Shown here one piece after another: positions 15,652 through 20,622 of a DNA stretch of 20,622 nt (positions are counted from its first letter, which is position 1; every line of letters begins with the position of its first letter). Position numbers and translations under genes: made by a program. Source of the DNA: CAYJEQ01 sp964369235. GTDB taxonomy: Bacteria > Bacillota > Clostridia > Oscillospirales > Ruminococcaceae. Where the stretch lies: positions 1 through 20,622 of the forward strand of contig CAYJEQ010000047.1 of NCBI GenBank assembly GCA_964369235.1, in the 5' to 3' direction. The notes beneath the pieces are model-generated. The model was not told the DNA's origin and did no database searches. It worked only from the letters and a program-made list of their open reading frames with translations.

Positions 15652-16995
15652 TTACATTGGGAACATTCCCGGTGGCATAAATTTGCCCATTTTCTTACTG
15701 CCTGACAGTTTATTCATCTGCTTCATCATCTTCTTCATCTGTTCAAACTGCTTTAGCACTCGGTTAACATCCTCAACCTTTGTACCACTACCAGCTGCAA
15801 TTCTTCTCTTGCGCTGTGGATTTATAAGTGATGGTTTTGCTCTTTCCTTCTTGGTCATTGAGTTAATAATGGCTTCAGTTTTTTTCATTTCCTGTTCGCC
15901 ACGCTCCATGTCCTCATCCTTTACCTTGTTTGCTCCTGGGAACATACCGATAATGGAACTTAGTGAGCCCATCTTCTTAATCTGTTTCATCTGTGCCAGT
16001 AGATCATCAAGGTCAAACTTGTTCTCCTGCATCTTAGCTGCTAGAGCTTCTGCTTCCTTCTCATCTACATTAAACTGCGCTTTCTCAATAAGGGACATTA
16101 CATCACCCATACCAAGAATTCTAGATGCCATACGCTCAGGATGGAATACCTCTAGATCATCTAGTTTTTCTCCCATACCTGCAAATTTAATAGGTTTTCC
16201 TGTTACTGCTCTTACTGATAGTGCCGCACCACCTCGTGTGTCACCATCAAGCTTTGTTAGGATAACTCCATCAATTTCTAAAGCTTTATTAAATGTATCA
16301 GCAGCATTAACTGCGTCCTGTCCTGTCATTGAATCAAGTACAAGTAGGATTTCGTTAGGATTAACTGCTTCCTTAACATCTTTTAGCTCGTCCATTAGCT
16401 TTTCATCTATGTGTAGTCGACCTGCTGTATCTATAATAACTATATCGTTACCATAGTCACGAGCATGGTTTAAACCTTTTTTAGCGATGGTTACTGGATC
16501 TCCCTGTCCCATCTCAAAAACTGGAACCCCAGCTTGTTCACCTACAACCTGTAGCTGTTTAATAGCTGCTGGTCTGTATACGTCACAAGCAATTAGCAAA
16601 GGTCTTTTACCTTGGGATTTAAACATTTTAGCAAGCTTAGCACAGTGGGTAGTTTTACCAGCACCCTGTAAACCAGCCATCATAATTATTGTAGGCACCT
16701 TAGAGGAGATATTTATTCTTGTAGACTCCCCACCCATCAGTGCTGTTAACTCTTCATTAACTATCTTTATAACATGCTGTGCTGGAGTTAAACTCTCTAA
16801 CACCTGATCACCGATAGCTTTTTCTGTTACAGATTTAATAAAGTCTTTAACTACCTTATAGTTAACATCCGCTTCTAGCAGTGCTAGGCGAACTTCCTTC
16901 ATTGCTTCCTTAACATCTTCTTCACGAAGTTTACCTTTAGACCTAAGTCTTTTAAAGGCTGCTCCTAATTTGTCTGATAAACTTTGGAATGCCAT
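15652..16995 (-). CDS. ffh: Signal recognition particle GTPase Ffh
   Basis: The protein has 447 residues from ATG 16995. It binds the 4.5S/SRP RNA and signal peptides and delivers ribosomes to FtsY at the membrane. Domains: N domain (1-95, MAFQSLSDKL start), G domain with P-loop GLQGAGKTT at about 108-116, DTAGRLHID, and TKLDGDTRGG; then an M domain rich in methionine, with the RNA-binding motif near RKRRIAAGSG, ending in GKFMPPGMFPM. An in-frame ATG at 17007 is one base after the AAAGG box and cannot use it; the conserved family start is 12 bases further, at an unusually long spacing. ylxM lies upstream, as expected. Confidence 0.97.
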   Translation of the reverse strand: MAFQSLSDKLGAAFKRLRSKGKLREEDVKEAMKEVRLALLEADVNYKVVKDFIKSVTEKAIGDQVLESLTPAQHVIKIVNEELTALMGGESTRINISSKVPTIIMMAGLQGAGKTTHCAKLAKMFKSQGKRPLLIACDVYRPAAIKQLQVVGEQAGVPVFEMGQGDPVTIAKKGLNHARDYGNDIVIIDTAGRLHIDEKLMDELKDVKEAVNPNEILLVLDSMTGQDAVNAADTFNKALEIDGVILTKLDGDTRGGAALSVRAVTGKPIKFAGMGEKLDDLEVFHPERMASRILGMGDVMSLIEKAQFNVDEKEAEALAAKMQENKFDLDDLLAQMKQIKKMGSLSSIIGMFPGANKVKDEDMERGEQEMKKTEAIINSMTKKERAKPSLINPQRKRRIAAGSGTKVEDVNRVLKQFEQMKKMMKQMNKLSGSKKMGKFMPPGMFPM

Positions 16996-17109
16996 ATTTA
17001 TGACCATGCCTTTCTATGATTTTGGAATGTTTTGCTCTCTTTAATCAGTATCTAATACCGAAAGCTCAAAACTTTAGTTTGAATTTTATCAAACCTACCT
17101 CATCATTTA

Positions 17110-17472
17110 TTAGTCTTGTAAAACACTTGCCTCTGCAATTATTTTACTAACCTTATTATATATCTCTGGGTTTTGCCCGTATTTGTCATTTAAAAACTGT
17201 ATGTCTTTAGCCTGTGAAATAATATTTTCCATGGTGTTTTGGATAATGTCAAACTTTGCAGCAAGTCCTAGCTTTTCCTCTAACTCCAGTAGCTGTACTT
17301 CCCCTCTTTTTATAGAGTCTCGCACACCCTGTCTAGTTATTTTACTGTGCTGGGCTATCTCTGCTAAGGACAAATCCTCATTATAGTAAAAATCCATTAC
17401 TTCTCGCTGTTTTTCTGTCAGCATCTCACCATAGAAGTCAAGGAGTATGGAAAGATTTAAGTTTTTTGCCAT
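17110..17472 (-). CDS. ylxM: YlxM/p13-like DNA-binding protein, SRP operon regulator
   Basis: About 120 residues from ATG 17472, with AGGGGG 7 nt upstream; a TTG at 17478 overlaps poorly with that site. It resembles a sigma-70 region 4-type helix-turn-helix: LTEKQREVMDFYYNEDLSLAEIAQHSKITRQGVRDSIKRGE matches the UPF0122 family. The protein sits directly upstream of ffh in many Firmicutes and is thought to act with the signal recognition particle pathway. It opens the transcription unit with a perfect consensus promoter. Confidence 0.93.
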   Translation of the reverse strand: MAKNLNLSILLDFYGEMLTEKQREVMDFYYNEDLSLAEIAQHSKITRQGVRDSIKRGEVQLLELEEKLGLAAKFDIIQNTMENIISQAKDIQFLNDKYGQNPEIYNKVSKIIAEASVLQD

Positions 17473-17521
17473 AATCAAACCCCCTGTGTAAAGTTAATAG
17501 CTTTACATAATCTCTTTTGGT

Positions 17522-17550
17522 ATTATATACTAAAGAAGCTGTGGTGTCAA
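17522..17550 (-). promoter_or_regulatory. Perfect consensus promoter for ylxM-ffh-rpsP-khpA
   Basis: On the minus strand TTGACA (17550-17545), a 17-nt spacer and TATAAT (17527-17522) match the consensus exactly. A short hairpin (TAAAG/CTTTA) lies in the leader before the ribosome binding site. Confidence 0.85.
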
Positions 17551-17699
17551 GTGTTTTCCTTTACAGTTTGAAAAAAATTTTTTGAGAGGTTATGACACCA
17601 CCTATAAATCCACTAAAAACTCTTATATGACAAGTATTTATTATAGCTTAAAATAGTCCATATTACAATTAATATATTATTAATTTAGCTTATATTAAA

Positions 17700-17872
17700 G
17701 GGACTGTCGCATTAATAAATATGTCGATGATTTTACACAAACATAATGTAGGGTTCGATGCCTACATCCAACCGAAAACTTAGATTTCTTATCATCTTCG
17801 GTCTGATGTGGGCATCAGACCCTACAAATACATGATTGGTTTTATGCAGTTTTACCTTAATACAACAGCCTC
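17700..17872. repeat. MITE-like inverted-repeat element, about 173 bp
   Basis: The two halves are imperfect inverted copies. The outer ends (GGGACTGTCGCATTAA against GAGGCTGTTGTATTAA on the opposite strand) match at 12 of 16 positions, all differences being transitions. The inner arms (17747-17768 and 17805-17826) match at 18 of 22, and ACCGA/TTCGGT closes the centre around 17771-17802. It encodes nothing I can recognise. It lies 21 bases past the sigK fragment stop codon and could act as a hairpin for that transcript. Target duplications are not clear. Confidence 0.65.
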
Positions 17873-17893
17873 TTCTTTTTATATAGATAGATC

Positions 17894-18244
17894 CTATTGA
17901 CCTTTGTCAAATTCGACCTTTAGTTTCTCTAGTGCTTTCTTCTCTATTCTGGAAACATAGGATCTGGATATTCCAAGTTTACTGGCTACCTCACGCTGAG
18001 TTAACCCATGATGACCTAGTAAGCCATATCTCATTATTACTATTTCCTTTTCTCTACTATCTAGCACAGTGCCGATAAATTTATGAAGCTTCTCGGAATT
18101 AATCATCAAATCCACTTCCTCTAGCATTGTGTCTTCCTGTGACATAACATCCATAAATGTTAGGCTGTGACCTTCGTTATCACTATCTATAGAGTCGGAG
18201 ATAAATACATCCTGTGCAAATTTTTTCTTTGACCTAAAATACAT
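17894..18244 (-). pseudogene. sigK: 3' half of sporulation sigma factor sigma-K, split by element
   Basis: This is a 116-codon C-terminal fragment. It has sigma region 3-like residues (DSIDSDNEGHSLTFMDVM) and a full region 4 with the -35-binding helix-turn-helix (LTQREVASKLGISRSYVSRI, about residues 81-100, then EKKALEKLKVEF). Regions 1.2 and 2 are absent. The frame upstream of the ATG still reads IENEILM, which matches sigma-K at the point where Bacillus and Clostridioides sigK genes are interrupted, and then becomes unrelated. There is no ribosome binding site before the ATG. The natural reading is a gene awaiting excision of the element during sporulation in the mother cell, not a dead gene. 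The 5' half must lie beyond the right edge. Confidence 0.88.
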
Positions 18245-20036
18245 TAGTATTTCGTTTTCTATATTTACATAGTGGCTCAGGCTCTCCCTTTGGGGGAGCT
18301 GTCACGGAGTGACTGAGGGGGCTACCCTCTCCGTCGACTTCGTCGCCACCTCTCCCAATGAGAGAGGCAAGAGCAGGCAGTTCCACATCATCTTCCACTG
18401 AACCAAATAGATAAATATGGGCATTTTCACCGTCCCAAATTATCTTTTTTACAAAAGTACGAAGTGCCATTCGTTTTTGCTCTACACTCATATCATCAAA
18501 TGTAGATGCAAAATTTGAAAGCAAATCTTTTAATAAATCAAACTCACTATCGGTCATTACATTTTGCGTTGTAATGTTTTCAAGCTCTGAAATGCTTTGC
18601 TCAATGGTTTTAAGTTCGTCACTATCATCATTTAGTTTTTTAAGCAGATGCACTTCGGCTGGAGTTCCTATTGAATTTGTCACTGTGACAGTCAGTTTTT
18701 CAATGTCTTTTTGTTTATCTGTTTTTAGCTTGTTAAGTCTTTCAAGCTGAGCTGAAACACTCTCGCTATCGGTCTTAATTTCAGCCCTTACCCTTTCAAG
18801 TTCAGCTAAAAACATTGATGGTTCGGTTGATAGCTTTTTAATTTCCTCACAAACTAACTTGTCCAAATTATTGCCGTTAGGGTTTTTCATTTTACACTTT
18901 TGCATTTTGCTTTTTTCTTTCATCGTGCAAAGATATGAATAAATAAATTCACCGTCAGCGTTGACCCTACTTGACATTTTCGGACGCATATAGTCACCAC
19001 AAGAGCAGTACAAAATCCCAGAAAGAAGTGCTACATGAGAGCGTGGTTTTCTGTAATTTTTGTCTTTGTTATTAGCAAGCATATCGAAAACCTTAGAAAA
19101 ATCACTGCCTGAAATAATGCCTTCGTGCTTCCCTACTGCGATTATCCAATCGGACATTTCCCTTGTTTCATGTGCCTTGCCACGCTTTTGAATTGTCTTA
19201 TTATAAGCCATAATGCCTGATTTACCATCAAAGGTTTCAAATCCACCGAAAATCTCAACTTGATTTTTCGTGAGAAACTCAAAAGATGCCTTGTCAGCTA
19301 TCATATAGACAGGGTTTTCTAATATATTTTTTATGGTAAAACGAGAAAAATCTCTGCCGTTTTTGGTTTTTAAGTTTTTCTGAATTAGATAAGTTTCAGT
19401 AGCTGAAAGTGAATTGGTTTCGATAAATTTAGAGAAAATCAGCTTCACTAAAGAAATTTCTTCCTCTATTGGAACAAGCTTAAATGCTTTTTTAAGTTTG
19501 CCATCAACTGTTATCTTTTCCACTGCTTGTGATACGTACCCAGTAGGTGTTACCCCACCAAGCCAGCGACCAGTTTTAGCAAGTTCTCGCATATTATCAC
19601 GAATACGCTCTGCGATAGTTTCACGCTCAAGTTGAGAGAAAACCGATGCAATATACATCATCGCACGACCCATAGGTGAAGATGTGTCAAATTGCTCTTT
19701 AATCGATATAAAACCTGTGTTTAAATCATTAAGTTCCTCAATAAGCCCTGCAAAATCACCTATATTACGAGAAATTCTATCAAGCCTATAGCAAACAATG
19801 TAGTTTATCTGCTTTTTCTTAACAAGGCTCATCATCTCTTGAAATTTCGGTCTGTCAAGGTGACCACCTGAGTATCCTTCATCTTCAAAAATCAAGATAT
19901 TTTCAGATGTCACTTCTGGGAAATGAGTGGATATATAGGACTTACAAAGTTCAATTTGGTTTTCGATGCTCTCACCCTTGCCAGTAAACTTGGATTTACG
20001 AGAGTAAATAGCAATTTTTTGTTCTGTTTTTTTCAT
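18234..20036 (-). CDS. Large serine recombinase of the sigK element (SpoIVCA-like role)
   Basis: The protein has 600 residues from ATG 20036, with AAGGAGG 5 nt upstream. The N-terminal resolvase domain (1-150) has catalytic Ser12 in IAIYSRKS, CYRLDRISRN and SQLERETIAERIRDNM. The recombinase domain (about 160-285) follows, then a zinc ribbon with Cys344, Cys346, Cys370 and Cys381, a coiled coil (about 405-485) and a C-terminal region ending in KIIWDGENAHIYLFG at about residue 545. Residues about 555-588 are encoded by a palindromic repeat and look acquired. The last residues (KYRKRNTNVF) and the stop TAG are read across the attachment junction from sigK DNA, overlapping the fragment's ATG by 11 bases. 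By position it should excise the element to rebuild sigK. Confidence 0.9.
   Translation of the reverse strand: MKKTEQKIAIYSRKSKFTGKGESIENQIELCKSYISTHFPEVTSENILIFEDEGYSGGHLDRPKFQEMMSLVKKKQINYIVCYRLDRISRNIGDFAGLIEELNDLNTGFISIKEQFDTSSPMGRAMMYIASVFSQLERETIAERIRDNMRELAKTGRWLGGVTPTGYVSQAVEKITVDGKLKKAFKLVPIEEEISLVKLIFSKFIETNSLSATETYLIQKNLKTKNGRDFSRFTIKNILENPVYMIADKASFEFLTKNQVEIFGGFETFDGKSGIMAYNKTIQKRGKAHETREMSDWIIAVGKHEGIISGSDFSKVFDMLANNKDKNYRKPRSHVALLSGILYCSCGDYMRPKMSSRVNADGEFIYSYLCTMKEKSKMQKCKMKNPNGNNLDKLVCEEIKKLSTEPSMFLAELERVRAEIKTDSESVSAQLERLNKLKTDKQKDIEKLTVTVTNSIGTPAEVHLLKKLNDDSDELKTIEQSISELENITTQNVMTDSEFDLLKDLLSNFASTFDDMSVEQKRMALRTFVKKIIWDGENAHIYLFGSVEDDVELPALASLIGRGGDEVDGEGSPLSHSVTAPPKGEPEPLCKYRKRNTNVF
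18245..18268 (-). other. Predicted attachment junction of the sigK-intervening element
   Basis: In the sigK frame, codons for I-E-N-E-I-L (18262-18245) precede the ATG and are sigma-K-like; beyond about 18262 the frame reads unrelated residues (HYVN). In Bacillus subtilis the crossover falls in a 5-bp core inside the codons for E-N-E. The equivalent here is AACGA at about 18252-18256. The exact core needs the other junction. Confidence 0.65.
18279..18368. repeat. Composite palindromic (REP/MITE-like) repeat inside the recombinase 3' end
   Basis: Four consecutive small hairpins are seen: CTCCC/GGGAG (18284-18298), GTCAC/GTGAC (18301-18313), CGAC/GTCG (18335-18345) and CCTCTC/GAGAGG (18349-18367). 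It is G/C-rich in an A/T-rich gene. I recognise it from memory as a type of repeat frequent in Clostridia, often translated as SPLSHSVTAPPKGEP at gene ends; this is not checked. Confidence 0.75.
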
Positions 20037-20071
20037 AGGTGCCTCCTTGTTTAAAATTTATCATTTTTACT

Positions 20072-20100
20072 ATAGTACCATAGTGGCTACAAGGTTGCAA
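20072..20100 (-). promoter_or_regulatory. Promoter for the recombinase gene
   Basis: On the minus strand TTGCAA (20100-20095), a 17-nt spacer and TACTAT (20077-20072) with TG one base upstream form a housekeeping-type promoter. A near-palindrome (CTATGGTACTATAG) overlaps the -10 and could be an operator. No sporulation sigma-E-like pattern was obvious, but I cannot exclude one. Confidence 0.55.
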
Positions 20101-20139
20101 GGGTTGTTAACTAAATTTCATTGATAATGTTCGCTTCTA

Positions 20140-20190
20140 AAAATAAAACTACCCAAATTAAGGAAATCTTAATTTGGGTAGTTTTATTTT
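20140..20190. terminator. Strong bidirectional hairpin between divergent genes
   Basis: A perfect 23-bp stem (20140-20162 with 20168-20190) closes a 5-nt loop, and T-runs follow on both strands. It lies between the leftward recombinase gene and the rightward small ORF, so it is not after an obvious gene on either strand; it may insulate the recombinase from readthrough. Confidence 0.75.
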
Positions 20191-20294
20191 TAATTATTAT
20201 CTTATTTCAATATCAGTGGTTTTTAATTTAAGGAGGGTTTTTATTAGAATAAAGGACAAAGACTACATCATAAAATTAAATAATAGGAGGGCAA

Positions 20295-20459
20295 ATGATG
20301 AAAGCAATTGTGTATTTTCCTAAAAGCGATAAAGACAAAACTGAACTTATGCAAAAAGTTGCGACAGTTCACGCTGAAGCCGTGGTGACAAAGCTTAATT
20401 CTTTGCCACTCACTAAGGAAAAATCTAATCTACTTATAGATGAAATTATATTTAAATAA
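20295..20459 (+). CDS. Small conserved-looking protein of the element (54 aa)
   Basis: The protein has 54 residues (53 from the second ATG at 20298) and ends at TAA 20457-20459. An AGGAGGG site lies just upstream, and a strong terminator follows six bases after the stop, so it is a real transcription unit. The sequence opens MMKAIVYFPKSDKDKTELM and has a helical-looking middle (QKVATVHAEAVVTKLNSL) and a lysine-rich end. I recall similar small ORFs in Clostridial integrative elements, but I cannot name a family or function. No membrane segment or cysteine pair is present. Confidence 0.7.
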   Translation: MMKAIVYFPKSDKDKTELMQKVATVHAEAVVTKLNSLPLTKEKSNLLIDEIIFK

Positions 20460-20464
20460 ATCAA

Positions 20465-20504
20465 AAACCGTAAGACTTTTTTAGGTCTTACGGTTTATTT
20501 TTTT
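20465..20504 (+). terminator. Terminator of the small element gene
   Basis: A 12-bp perfect stem (20465-20476 with 20485-20496) closes an 8-nt loop and is followed by seven T (20498-20504). It lies six bases after the stop codon. Confidence 0.9.
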
Positions 20505-20622
20505 GAGTTTTTGACACTGAACTTTTGCATAAAATTCTAAGACCGAATTTTATTATCAAACCATGTATGTAATGGTCAAGCAAAATGGTAACACTTTACT
20601 CGGAAAATCACATTAAGCAGTA
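20505..20622. other. Unassigned element sequence at window edge
   Basis: AT-rich DNA with one TTGACA (20511-20516) but no -10 at a usable distance. I see no gene here. Confidence 0.4.

Larger units (their letters stand above)
18245..20622. mobile_element. Skin-like sigK-intervening element, one end (partial)
   Basis: The element begins at the sigK junction and continues past the window. Visible contents are a composite palindromic repeat, a large serine recombinase gene, a strong hairpin, a small gene and a terminator. It resembles the sigK-intervening (skin) elements of sporulating Firmicutes, which the recombinase excises in the mother cell. Here the recombinase sits at the sigK 3'-half end and points towards it. 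Its length and other cargo are unknown. Confidence 0.75.

Noticed and set aside
15683..16456. Long + strand reading frame (257 codons) inside ffh
   Set aside because: It lies wholly antisense to ffh, has no ribosome binding site, and its Ser/Phe/Ile-rich translation is what the complement of a coding strand gives.
17747..17826. Possible CRISPR or riboswitch from the paired 22-base repeats
   Set aside because: There are only two copies, in opposite orientation, as part of a larger inverted-repeat element; no spacers or conserved aptamer were recognised.
1..20622. tRNA, rRNA or 4.5S/SRP RNA genes
   Set aside because: I looked for tRNA-like cloverleaf ends, the TPsiC-loop motif and an SRP RNA near ffh, and saw no convincing candidate.

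Overview
The window is AT-rich DNA with Firmicutes-type gene order (ylxM-ffh-rpsP-khpA-rimM-trmD), Gram-positive Shine-Dalgarno sequences and oxygen-sensitive Fe-S enzymes. A sigma-K fragment is also present. Together these point to an anaerobic, spore-forming member of the Clostridia; I cannot name a genus.

Layout. (1) Positions 1-605 hold the 3' part of a YczE-like membrane protein. (2) Positions 896-5457 (+) hold two tandem, diverged acetolactate synthase pairs, ilvB-ilvN and ilvB-ilvN, each followed by a hairpin terminator. (3) Positions 5570-9985 hold a CyuA-type cysteine desulfidase (-), pyroglutamyl peptidase (+), CoA-disulfide reductase with a rhodanese domain (-) and an ArsR regulator (-). 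This set leans towards sulfur and peptide metabolism. (4) Positions 10366-12102 (-) encode an unusual fusion: ferredoxin domain, [FeFe]-hydrogenase-like H-cluster domain, a further Fe-S domain, and an intact GGDEF diguanylate cyclase. A perfect consensus promoter drives it. (5) Positions 12370-12633 (-) encode HPr. (6) Positions 12887-17472 (-) form the translation and protein-export cluster, from ylxM through a DUF554 membrane protein, starting at another perfect TTGACA-17-TATAAT promoter. (7) Positions 17700-17872 are a MITE-like inverted-repeat element. (8) Positions 17894 to the right edge hold the 3' half of the sporulation sigma factor gene sigK. It is cut at the codons for IENEILM, and a large serine recombinase gene abuts and overlaps it. 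This is one end of a skin-like (sigK-intervening) element that continues past the window. The element's visible interior has a strong hairpin, a small conserved-looking ORF of 54 codons and a terminator.

The main points of interest are the split sigK with the recombinase reading straight through the attachment junction, a palindromic repeat that supplies the recombinase's C-terminal tail, and the putative H2/redox-sensing diguanylate cyclase. The sulfur genes may work together: CyuA would release sulfide, CoA-disulfide reductase-rhodanese would handle persulfides, and the ArsR protein has cysteines suited to sensing them. That link is inference from proximity only.
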